Below, in pieces: positions 15,616 through 23,421 of a stretch of 30,606 nt of DNA. The notes under the pieces were generated by a model. It had not been told where the DNA came from. It did no database searches and saw nothing but the letters and a program-made list of their open reading frames with translations. This DNA is from an uncultured Clostridia bacterium (GTDB taxonomy: Bacteria; Bacillota; Clostridia; Christensenellales; Aristaeellaceae). The stretch is taken from positions 1 through 30,606 of the forward strand of contig CAKUFG010000028.1 of assembly GCA_934647235.1 (NCBI GenBank). The letters run 5' to 3'. Position 1 is the first letter of the stretch. Every line of letters starts with the position of its first letter. Both the position numbers and the translations under genes were made by a program.

Positions 15616-15980
15616 CAATGCTACTGATGTACGTCAAGGCCTTTGCCGTGGGCGGGCTGTTCTGCCTGATCGGCGAAATCCTGATCCTGAAAACCAAGCT
15701 CACACCCGCGCGCATCCTGGTGTGCTATATCACGGCGGGCGTGATTCTCAGCGCCGTCGGGCTGTACGGCCCCATCGCGCAGTTTGCGGGGGCAGGTGCT
15801 ACGGTGCCCCTGACGGGCTTTGGCCACGCGCTGGCGCAAGGAGCCATCCGCGCCGTGCAGGAAACCGGGCTGCTGGGCGCCTTCACCGGCGGGCTGACAG
15901 CCACTGCGGGCGGCATTGCCGCAGCGATATTCTTTGGCTTTCTGGCCGCGCTGTGCTTTAAGCCCAAGCCCAAGACATAA
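15609..15980 (+). CDS. spoVAE: Stage V sporulation protein AE (SpoVAEb type)
   Basis: This small membrane subunit of the SpoVA dipicolinate channel is related in sequence to SpoVAC. The start is ATG 15609, overlapping the end of spoVAD by 7 bp, with GAGGGGG-type bases upstream (about 15595-15602). The 123 residues carry the family core GAGATVPLTGFGHALAQGA, parallel to the PITGFAN motif of SpoVAC, between hydrophobic helices, and end in CFKPKPKT. It is last in the cluster, followed by an intrinsic terminator 20 bp on. Together with AC and AD it makes the minimal channel set. Confidence 0.95.
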   Translation: MLTMLLMYVKAFAVGGLFCLIGEILILKTKLTPARILVCYITAGVILSAVGLYGPIAQFAGAGATVPLTGFGHALAQGAIRAVQETGLLGAFTGGLTATAGGIAAAIFFGFLAALCFKPKPKT

Positions 15981-15999
15981 CGTGCAAAGCAATTTTCAT

Positions 16000-16038
16000 G
16001 CATCCTCTGATAATTCGAAGGATGCTTTTTTATTTTTT
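16000..16038 (+). terminator. Intrinsic terminator of the spoVA cluster
   Basis: GCATCCT (16000-16006), a 12-nt loop and AGGATGC (16019-16025) are followed by TTTTTTATTTTTT. Confidence 0.85.
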
Positions 16039-16061
16039 CAAAAAACGGCTTTAATTTTGCT

Positions 16062-16083
16062 CAACTGGCTTGCGTGCCAATTG
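16062..16083. promoter_or_regulatory. Imperfect palindrome centred on the -35 box of the surface operon
   Basis: CAACTGGC (16062-16069) and GCCAATTG (16076-16083) are complementary at 7 of 8 positions. They flank exactly the -35 hexamer TTGCGT. This geometry suits a repressor that blocks the promoter; no candidate regulator gene is adjacent. Confidence 0.5.
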
Positions 16084-16098
16084 AATCTGCGCTATAAT
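16070..16098 (+). promoter_or_regulatory. Promoter of the hydrolase-surface protein-sortase operon
   Basis: TTGCGT (16070-16075), a 17-bp spacer and a perfect TATAAT (16093-16098), about 75 bp before the first gene. Confidence 0.65.
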
Positions 16099-16173
16099 GA
16101 AGCTGGTATATAAGCGCCGCATCTCTTCTTGATTTCCGCACATAAAGCAATCTGCCAAAGGAGCCGTAAAGCT

Positions 16174-17277
16174 ATGAAAAAATGGATCAAGCGCATCCTG
16201 GCCGCCCTGCTGGTTTTGGTCCTCGTGTGCGTGCTTGCCTTCTGCGGGCTGTATCTGGGCCGATTCAGAACCCTCGCCTCCATCCGCAAGGTAAGCGCCT
16301 ATGAGGACGGCTACAACCTGTACCGCATGGACGTCAGATACGATTACAGCCTGGACGATATCATTGCCGGCGGCATCACCAGCGATCAGAGCATGGTCAA
16401 CGCCATTGTCAAGGAAGCGCTGCCGCTGCTGCCCGTCAGCATCAAGGCCCCCTCCTTTGGCTGCACGGCCTTTACCATGCAGGATACCGACGGCGATATC
16501 CACATGGGCCGCAACTATGACTTTAAGGACGACACCTCGGCCATGCTGGTATACTGCACGCCCAAGGGCGGCTACAAATCGGTGGCGCTGGCGGCGCTGA
16601 ACAACATCTCCGCCAACACCCCCGACGCCAGCACCAAACAGAAGCTTGCCGCGCTGACCGCGCCCTTTATCTGCCTGGACGGCATGAACGAAAAGGGCGT
16701 ATCCATCGCCGTGCTCACGCTGGACAGCGCGCCCACGCGCCAGTCCACCGGCAAGCCGGTCATCGCCACCACGCTGGCCATCCGCCTGGTGCTGGACCGC
16801 GCAGCCACCACGCAGGAGGCTGTGGAGCTGTTGAAGGGCTATGATATGTTCGCCTCCTCGGGCCGCGACTATCACTTCTATATCACCGACGCTTCGGGCG
16901 ACGGCCGCGTAATCGAATATGACTGCGACGATCCCGCCCGGGGTCTGGTAGATACCAAGACCGAGGCCGTGACCAACTTCTTTGTGATGTACAAGGACAA
17001 GGTGCTGCCCAACCAGAAAAACGGCGTCTACGGCCATGGCCGCGAGCGCTACGACGCGGTGCTGGGCGTATTCCAAGCCAGCGCCGCCCACACCAACGAT
17101 ACCGCCTGGCAGGCTCTGCAGGCCGCCGCGCAGGATCCCAACCCGCAGGATATCACCAGCAACACCCAGTGGTCGCTCAATTATAACGATACCGACCTGA
17201 CGGTGGAAATCGTGCTGCGCCGCCATTGGCAGGATATCTTCCGCTATGCGCTGAACGGCAACCAGCTTCAGCAATAA
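16174..17277 (+). CDS. Membrane-anchored choloylglycine hydrolase/penicillin acylase-family Ntn hydrolase
   Basis: This is a linear C-N amide hydrolase of the bile salt hydrolase/penicillin V acylase/NAAA superfamily. The start is ATG 16174 behind AAAGGAG. Residues 5-30 form one N-terminal membrane segment (RILAALLVLVLVCVLAFCGL), putting the enzyme outside the membrane. Cys97, in SFGCTAFT, is the predicted nucleophile. Arg113 and Asp116, in GRNYDF, lie 16 and 19 residues on, the same offsets as Cys2, Arg18 and Asp21 of bile salt hydrolases. Asn268 (VTNFF) and Arg292 (ERY) are near the positions of Asn175 and Arg228. For a free N-terminal Cys the Gly96-Cys97 bond must be cut, probably autocatalytically, removing a 96-residue anchor-propeptide. 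The length is 367. The substrate (bile salt, N-acyl amino acid or lactone, penicillin) is not readable. It is the first gene of a three-gene operon. Confidence 0.8.
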   Translation: MKKWIKRILAALLVLVLVCVLAFCGLYLGRFRTLASIRKVSAYEDGYNLYRMDVRYDYSLDDIIAGGITSDQSMVNAIVKEALPLLPVSIKAPSFGCTAFTMQDTDGDIHMGRNYDFKDDTSAMLVYCTPKGGYKSVALAALNNISANTPDASTKQKLAALTAPFICLDGMNEKGVSIAVLTLDSAPTRQSTGKPVIATTLAIRLVLDRAATTQEAVELLKGYDMFASSGRDYHFYITDASGDGRVIEYDCDDPARGLVDTKTEAVTNFFVMYKDKVLPNQKNGVYGHGRERYDAVLGVFQASAAHTNDTAWQALQAAAQDPNPQDITSNTQWSLNYNDTDLTVEIVLRRHWQDIFRYALNGNQLQQ

Positions 17278-17320
17278 CCCATTCATTCCCCGCACAACCA
17301 GAATTATGGAGGTACGCCCC

Positions 17321-20300
17321 ATGCTTAAGCGTCTGTGCAGCCTTTTGCTGATCCTCGCACTGCTTTTCACCCTGCTGCCCGCGCAGGCTGATATCACCCC
17401 GCTGACGCAGCAGGAAATTGCCGCCGCGCGCGCCTTCATCGCCATGGAGGGCGAAGGCAGCAGCTGGCAGCAGAGCATGGCGATCACGGCGGATATGAAC
17501 GCCCTGCAGGTGCAGCAGTATCTGGAATGGCTTTTGTCCGATGAAATCGGCGGGCTGATGAACCAGGTGCTCGACAGCGCGGAGCTGCTGAACCTGGGCC
17601 AGGCCGGCAAGGGCGCCTCTCTTGAGGGCGTGGGGCTTACGCTGCAGCAGCTGCGCAACCGTATTACCAGCTATCATGATACGCTGGAGCAGGGGCGCCG
17701 CTCGGTGTACAACAATCTGCTTCAGCTCAACAGCAATGCCAATATGTCCGCACAGGGCAAATTGCGCATCGCCATCCGCGTGCGCGACGATATGGCTGAA
17801 ATGCAGCGCGTGATCGACGTTGTAGCGAAATACTACGAGCAATACCATCAGCTTTTGGAGCAAAGCACCATCAGCTTCTCCAACCTTTTGCAGGCCGCCG
17901 ATTCGCCCGACAACGGAATCACCGGCGCAGCATTGGGCAAGCTGAACAGCGAAGCCAAGGCCCTTCTGAACGCCGAGCTGCGGCAGATGAGCGCGCAGAA
18001 CGACGTGGACTTCAATGTCGTCGTGCTCTCCTCCAAGCAATTCGGTTTTATCGTGCGCAACAGCAGCGGCGCTCCGCTCAAGGGCGTAAAGGTGCACGTT
18101 TCCTGCACTGCCAGGCCCACCCTCTATCAGGACGGCCAGACCAACAACGAAGGCCTGGTTACCTTCCTGACCAAGGACTTTGACCCGGATGAAGAAAACC
18201 GGATCGTCGTCAATGTGACGCTGACCAGTGATTATTACTGCACGCGCGAGATGCGCCGCCTGACCATGCGCGGCGGTTCAGCCGAGCCGGTAGCGCTGGA
18301 GGCTTATACCGGCAAGCCCTTCCTGCGCATGGCGGGCTTTAACGGCACCGATATCCTCAGCCAGAAAAACACCATCTTCTACTCCCCCAAGAACGATTCC
18401 CTGCACTACTTCGATATTCTGATCGATAACCTGGGCAAAACCAGGATCTCGGGCTGGATGTATCTGTGCTACAAGGTTTACGATGACAGCGGCGAGCTGG
18501 TGGACAAGGAAGAACGGCGCAGCTTCACCTCAGGCACGGCCGTTTCCTTTGCCGGCCAGTACTGCCAGCAGATCGCCCCCGGCTCCGCCGTAACCGTGCG
18601 CGTGGAAACGCCCAGCTTTACCCGCACCTACCAAACCCAGCTGCAGATTGAAAAGGCCGTGGTGGACGAGCCTACGTTCATCAACACCAAGAACCTCTCC
18701 TTCACCGGCCCCGGCCTCAGTCTGACCTTCCCGGAGGAAATTCCCTTCTTCGGCGGCAGCAATCTGACCATCGGCATGCCGCAGGCCCCCGCCCAGCTGG
18801 TCATCGACCCCAGCGGCTATATCCAGTTTGCCTATGGGCACGATTTCCGCAGCGAAACGCTGAACTGGAAAAGCGAAGGCCAGAAGCAGGTGGAGCAGCG
18901 CATCAACAACGCGGCCCGGCGCGCGCAGCGCGACGCCAACGCCGTCGATAACCAGGTGTACCGCAATGCCGGCGCAAAGGATAATATAAAGTTCATCGGC
19001 AACACCACAGCCGCCGTCACCGTCTTTGCAGGCATGCAGGGGCGCGTCAAGTCCGACGCTTCCCGCATCAGCCTCAGCGGCAGCGGCGGCATCCAGGCCG
19101 CGTTCAAGGGCGGCTTTGGCTGGCAGGCCTTTGTGGCGGGCTTCATTCCCGTCTTTGCCGCGCTGGATATGACCTTCGCCCTGGGCGCTTCCTTCGGCCT
19201 GGGCCTGGAGGCCGATCTGCCCAACCTGAGCAACCCCAAATTCCAGTACAACAACGGCATGGGCCTGACCATTGAAATGCTGGCCGAGCTGGGCGTAAGC
19301 CTGGGTCTGGGCGTGCGCGGGGTAGCCAACATCGCGCTGCGCTTCTTTGGCAAAATCGTCCCCAAGCTCAAGCTGAGCACCACGGCCAGCGCGGCCGTCG
19401 CGCTGGGCTTTGGCCTTGAGGTTACGGTGCAGCTGCTCCTCCTCAAATGGAAGCAGAGCCTCTGGCAGGGCAGCTACAGCCTGGATACCGAATCCAACGG
19501 CGGCTCGCTGCAGGGCACCCTGCCCACGCTGAACCAGGGCGCAAGGATCTACCCGGCCGTCAACACCCCTGCCGCCGCAAATACCCTGCTGCCCGTCAGG
19601 AACGGCGGCGGCCTGCCTGCCGATAGGGAAGAGGTTGTGTTCTCCCGCCTGGACAGCATATCGCAGGAAATCCAGTACGCCACGCTGACCTCCTCCGCCG
19701 GGGATCGCTCCGCCACCTTTGGCTTCTGGATTACCCCCGCCGACGGCAGCGCCAATCGCCAGGCCGAGCTGGTGTGGTACAATCTGGATCACCCGGCCAA
19801 CCACGGCGTTGTCTATTACATCGGCAGCGGCGATACCTACCGCCAGACCGAAAGCACCGACTATGCCTTCGCCGTCATGGGCCATCAGAACGTGGTGGCC
19901 GTCAACGTGCTCAGCGGCAAATTTGCCGACGGCAGCGCCACGCCCGAAACCAGCCGCTCCACCCTGGCCGTGATGGAAACCGTTATGCTGGCGGACGGCT
20001 CGCTGTCGCTGGAGCTCTTCCGCAATGTCGTATCCCCCAGCCAGATAGACATCGCCTATTATTACCCCACCGATCTTGTGGCCGGCGGGCAGGACGGCTG
20101 CAGCCTGTCCGCGCCGCTGATCTATCTGATCCATTATAACGACGGCGGCTGGTTTGCCAACGCTGCCTATAACCTCGAATACGTATTCAACGGCCATACC
20201 GCCGAGATTGTCTCAACCGACATGCAGTATCGGAACGGCCAGCTTTCCAAGTCCATCGCTGTATCGTATAACCCCGACGCCGACGACAGCGCGGGCACCA

Positions 20301-22357
20301 CTACCTCCATCACCCGCAAGCTTGCCAGCGCCCGCCCCGGCTCGGTCACGGTGGACGGCCTGCCCGTCCGCGCCGACAGCCTGGCCTGTTACTACCGGCT
20401 GAACGTATCCCGCGAGACTGCGGATATCGCAGATGAGGGTACCACCCTGAGCCTGTTTATGAACGGCACCAGGCTCTATGTGGATACGGACGTAATGTTC
20501 TTTGCCCCGCTGGTGGAATACGGCGCGATCCCCGATCAGGCGAACCATCTGTTCTATCTGAAAAAGGGCCAGGCGGACGACGGCTCCGATTGCTACCGCC
20601 TGATGGGCATGTCCAGCAAGGGCTACCAGAACTACACCGTCCGCGATTACGATGTGCCCATGTACGCCGAAAGCTTCAAAACCGTCACCGTGGACGACGG
20701 CAAGGAATACGGCATCGTCTATCTGTACTGGACGGAATGCGTGTCCCCCAGCGAGTACAATGCCAATGAAAGCTATCAGGTCAAGTGCGTGCGCTTTGAC
20801 CGCGCCAGCAACACCATGTCCGCGCCCTTCACGCTGGTAGAGCTGTCGCAGATGCCCAGCAGCCTGCACATCCAGATGGACGGCACGGGCTTCTACACCA
20901 CCGAGCTTCCGGAGGGCGAGGCCGCGCAGCTTCCCGCCGATTCCGCCGCCGTCAGCCAGCGGCTGGTGCACTTCACCTTCAGCCTGCAGACGGCCGTATC
21001 CCTGACCGGCGTTGCCTCCTACGATCCCTGCGTATGCGCGGGCGAATACGCCTCGCTGCTCTTCTCGGTCAAGAACACGGGCAACCTGCCGGTATCGCGC
21101 TTCATGGTAGCCATCGTGGAAAACGGCTCCTCCACGCCCGTGCAGACCATTACGGTGGATTGCCTCAATCCGCAGACAAACAGCGTCAACAGCCTGTTTG
21201 CCAACGCGGCGGATTCGGCCTATTCGGTCAACCGCGTAGACAGCCTGTACGACGACATCAACGGCGATACCTGGCTGATTACCGCCAGAAATCTGCCTGC
21301 GCAGAGCACGCAGTACGCGCTGTACGCCGATTCCAACGAGATAACCGAGCTGATTCACACCGACCTGCTGATGCCCGGGGACGTGCATGTCTATCAGGCC
21401 GCCTTCAGGGTGCCCGAGGACTGGAACGGCACAAAGCAGCTGACCGCCATGCTGGGGCAGGTGTTCGCGCTGACGCACTATACCAACGCCCTGAACGGCT
21501 CCAACGCAAACTCGCTGGACTTTGAATATGCCTTTGATGAAAACGGCACGCTGCTTTACAGCAATCAGAACACCCCCTCCCGCATCGGCGTAAAGCGCGC
21601 CAGCGTAAGCGCGGCGGAATTCAGCAAGGAGATCGGCGTGGGCGCGGGCGATCTGATGCTGGACTGCCAGCCCTACACCGACCTGGACGGCACGGAATAT
21701 GTGCGCGTCAACATCGTGGGCCGCTCCGAAACCGCCAGCAAGGCCGCCCCCACCCTGACCGCCTCGCTGAACGGCGTCACGGTATTCTCCTATCGCTTTG
21801 CCAACGCCATCGACGAGGACTTTGGCTACACGCTGGATATCCCGGCCTCCCGGCTGCTGATGGGTCAGGCCAGCGGCGAGGTGCTCTTTACCGTGACGGA
21901 CAACGAAGCGGACGAAAGCATGTCCGAGTTTTCGGACTTTGACAACCAGGCTTCCGTCGTGCTGGGCGCGTCCCTGCACATGGTGCTGCAGCCGGCCTCC
22001 ATCACCGTGAAGGAGGGCGAAAGCGCAGTCTTCTCCGTCTCCGTATCGGGCGGCGTTCCGCCCTATACCTACCAGTGGCAACGTTCCATCAACGGCCGCT
22101 GGGTGGATATCGACGGGGCAACGGGCGCGACGTTCGTGCTGACCAATGTGTCTAAAAACGATTACGGCGCAAGGTTCCGCTGCAGCGTGCGCGACAGCCT
22201 GGGCAGCCACGTCATATCGGAGGAGGCCGCACTGACCGTGCAGGCCAACGTGCCCGTTACCGGCGATACCGCCCAGCCTGTTCTCTGGGCCGCGCTGCTG
22301 ATCGCCGCCCTCCTGCTGCTGTGCCTGCTGCGCCGCCGCGGCAAGCAGCAGAATTAA
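17321..22357 (+). CDS. Giant sortase-anchored multidomain surface protein (VPVTG signal)
   Basis: This is a 1678-residue surface protein. The start is ATG 17321 with GGAGGT at 17308-17313; an in-frame ATG at 17306 has no site. A signal peptide (about 1-23, cut after AQA) leads a helical region (about 25-245). An Ig-like/Big1-like domain follows (about 248-325; SGAPLKGVKVHV, TNNEGLVTF), then a long beta-rich part. Residues about 589-712 are a Gly/Ala-rich hydrophobic stretch (GGFGWQAFVAGFIPVFAALD, LGVSLGLGVRGVAN). Next comes a beta-rich, perhaps propeller-like region (about 765-1200) and CARDB-like modules (VKNTGNLPVSRF near 1250; another before 1550). An I-set Ig domain (about 1555-1640; PPYTYQWQRS) is followed by VPVTG at 1644-1648, a hydrophobic helix and RRRGKQQN. 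The adjacent sortase probably anchors it. Ligand unknown. Confidence 0.85.
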   Translation: MLKRLCSLLLILALLFTLLPAQADITPLTQQEIAAARAFIAMEGEGSSWQQSMAITADMNALQVQQYLEWLLSDEIGGLMNQVLDSAELLNLGQAGKGASLEGVGLTLQQLRNRITSYHDTLEQGRRSVYNNLLQLNSNANMSAQGKLRIAIRVRDDMAEMQRVIDVVAKYYEQYHQLLEQSTISFSNLLQAADSPDNGITGAALGKLNSEAKALLNAELRQMSAQNDVDFNVVVLSSKQFGFIVRNSSGAPLKGVKVHVSCTARPTLYQDGQTNNEGLVTFLTKDFDPDEENRIVVNVTLTSDYYCTREMRRLTMRGGSAEPVALEAYTGKPFLRMAGFNGTDILSQKNTIFYSPKNDSLHYFDILIDNLGKTRISGWMYLCYKVYDDSGELVDKEERRSFTSGTAVSFAGQYCQQIAPGSAVTVRVETPSFTRTYQTQLQIEKAVVDEPTFINTKNLSFTGPGLSLTFPEEIPFFGGSNLTIGMPQAPAQLVIDPSGYIQFAYGHDFRSETLNWKSEGQKQVEQRINNAARRAQRDANAVDNQVYRNAGAKDNIKFIGNTTAAVTVFAGMQGRVKSDASRISLSGSGGIQAAFKGGFGWQAFVAGFIPVFAALDMTFALGASFGLGLEADLPNLSNPKFQYNNGMGLTIEMLAELGVSLGLGVRGVANIALRFFGKIVPKLKLSTTASAAVALGFGLEVTVQLLLLKWKQSLWQGSYSLDTESNGGSLQGTLPTLNQGARIYPAVNTPAAANTLLPVRNGGGLPADREEVVFSRLDSISQEIQYATLTSSAGDRSATFGFWITPADGSANRQAELVWYNLDHPANHGVVYYIGSGDTYRQTESTDYAFAVMGHQNVVAVNVLSGKFADGSATPETSRSTLAVMETVMLADGSLSLELFRNVVSPSQIDIAYYYPTDLVAGGQDGCSLSAPLIYLIHYNDGGWFANAAYNLEYVFNGHTAEIVSTDMQYRNGQLSKSIAVSYNPDADDSAGTTTSITRKLASARPGSVTVDGLPVRADSLACYYRLNVSRETADIADEGTTLSLFMNGTRLYVDTDVMFFAPLVEYGAIPDQANHLFYLKKGQADDGSDCYRLMGMSSKGYQNYTVRDYDVPMYAESFKTVTVDDGKEYGIVYLYWTECVSPSEYNANESYQVKCVRFDRASNTMSAPFTLVELSQMPSSLHIQMDGTGFYTTELPEGEAAQLPADSAAVSQRLVHFTFSLQTAVSLTGVASYDPCVCAGEYASLLFSVKNTGNLPVSRFMVAIVENGSSTPVQTITVDCLNPQTNSVNSLFANAADSAYSVNRVDSLYDDINGDTWLITARNLPAQSTQYALYADSNEITELIHTDLLMPGDVHVYQAAFRVPEDWNGTKQLTAMLGQVFALTHYTNALNGSNANSLDFEYAFDENGTLLYSNQNTPSRIGVKRASVSAAEFSKEIGVGAGDLMLDCQPYTDLDGTEYVRVNIVGRSETASKAAPTLTASLNGVTVFSYRFANAIDEDFGYTLDIPASRLLMGQASGEVLFTVTDNEADESMSEFSDFDNQASVVLGASLHMVLQPASITVKEGESAVFSVSVSGGVPPYTYQWQRSINGRWVDIDGATGATFVLTNVSKNDYGARFRCSVRDSLGSHVISEEAALTVQANVPVTGDTAQPVLWAALLIAALLLLCLLRRRGKQQN

Positions 22358-22384
22358 TCGCTGCACAAGAAAAGAGATCTCCCC

Positions 22385-23365
22385 TTGAAACGCAAAGCTG
22401 ACTTTCCATCGCGTGGACGAACGCGCAGATATCGCTGCATCAGCAGGCGCGGCAGGATGCTGCGCCTGCTGACGGCTGTATGCCTGTGCTGCATTGCGGC
22501 GTTCTGTGCGGTCAAGCTGATTCGCTACGCCCTGGACGCCCGCCGCGCCAGGCTGGCCTACGACGCGCTGCGCGAGGTTTATTACAGCTCCGATACCGAG
22601 CCGCCCAGCGCAAGCCTCGTCCCCTTCCCCACACCCATGCCTGCGCCAACTCCTACACCCATTAGCAAAGCCACCGCTGTGCCTGCCTATACCCCTCCGC
22701 CCGATATCCTGCCCGCCGTCCGCTATCCAGGCAATCCATCCGCCGCCGTCAGCAGCCGGTTCACGCGGCTTCAGCGGCAAAACGCGGATATCATCGGCTG
22801 GCTGAACATCCCGGACATGCTGGACGAGGCCGTGGTGCAGCGCGATAACAGTTACTATCTGAACCGCGATTACCGGGGCTATCACAACGCCAACGGCGCG
22901 ATATTTCTGGATGAATCCTGCCAGCTGGACGCCCGCCCATACACGCTGATTCTGTATGGGCACAACATGAAAACGGGCGCGATGTTCGGCAGCCTGCGCA
23001 ACTATGAGAACCTGCGCTATTATAAGAACAACCCCTTTATCACCTTCGATACGGCCTATGAAGAGGGCGACTATGTGGTCTTCGCAGCCGCCGCCATCGA
23101 CATAAACCCCGACGGCCTGCGCTATGTCGATCTGGCTGCGCTCAGCTCGCTGTCCGTCGAAACGCGCCAGGCAGCCATCACCGCGCTGAAAACGCGCTCC
23201 ATTTATCAGAATAGCCTGGATGTGCAGGCGGACGATCAGCTATTGCTGCTGATTACCTGCACCCAAAGCGACAACGAGCGCCGGGTAATCGCCGCGCGCC
23301 GCATCCGCACGGATGAAACCAGGGAAGCGCTGAGCAGCGTTATCCAGCAAACCTCCAAAAAATAA
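22385..23365 (+). CDS. Class B sortase
   Basis: This is a membrane-bound cysteine transpeptidase that cuts a sorting signal between Thr and Gly and links the protein to the cell wall. The probable start is TTG 22385, 27 bp behind the surface-protein gene and with only a weak AAGAG-like site; ATG 22457 (MLRLLTAV) is an alternative that would drop a basic cytoplasmic tail. A membrane segment lies at about 26-47. A Pro/Thr linker (FPTPMPAPTPTP) then leads to the catalytic domain with ADIIGWLNIPDMLDEAVVQ, His193 in ILYGHNMKTGAMF, Cys292 in LLLITCTQSD, and Arg299/Arg300. These features mark class B; clostridial class B enzymes are known to use PxTG-type signals, which fits the neighbour's VPVTG. 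It is the last gene of the operon. Confidence 0.92.
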   Translation: MKRKADFPSRGRTRRYRCISRRGRMLRLLTAVCLCCIAAFCAVKLIRYALDARRARLAYDALREVYYSSDTEPPSASLVPFPTPMPAPTPTPISKATAVPAYTPPPDILPAVRYPGNPSAAVSSRFTRLQRQNADIIGWLNIPDMLDEAVVQRDNSYYLNRDYRGYHNANGAIFLDESCQLDARPYTLILYGHNMKTGAMFGSLRNYENLRYYKNNPFITFDTAYEEGDYVVFAAAAIDINPDGLRYVDLAALSSLSVETRQAAITALKTRSIYQNSLDVQADDQLLLLITCTQSDNERRVIAARRIRTDETREALSSVIQQTSKK

Positions 23366-23371
23366 AGCAAA

Positions 23372-23406
23372 ACAGAGCCGTTATAAAAAGCGGCTCTGTT
23401 TTTTTA
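23372..23406. terminator. Bidirectional terminator after the sortase gene
   Basis: ACAGAGCCG (23372-23380), a 10-nt loop and CGGCTCTGT (23391-23399) are followed by TTTTTT; on the minus strand the stem is followed by TTTGCTTTATTTTTT, so it also ends the convergent transporter operon. Confidence 0.88.
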
Positions 23407-23421
23407 ACGCTGTTTATTTTG

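Noticed and set aside
20213..22963. 916-codon minus-strand open frame inside the giant surface-protein gene and the start of the sortase gene
   Set aside because: It runs through two genes whose plus-strand products have a signal peptide, Ig domain, sorting signal and sortase motifs. It has no recognisable domain or ribosome binding site and reflects GC-rich codon structure.
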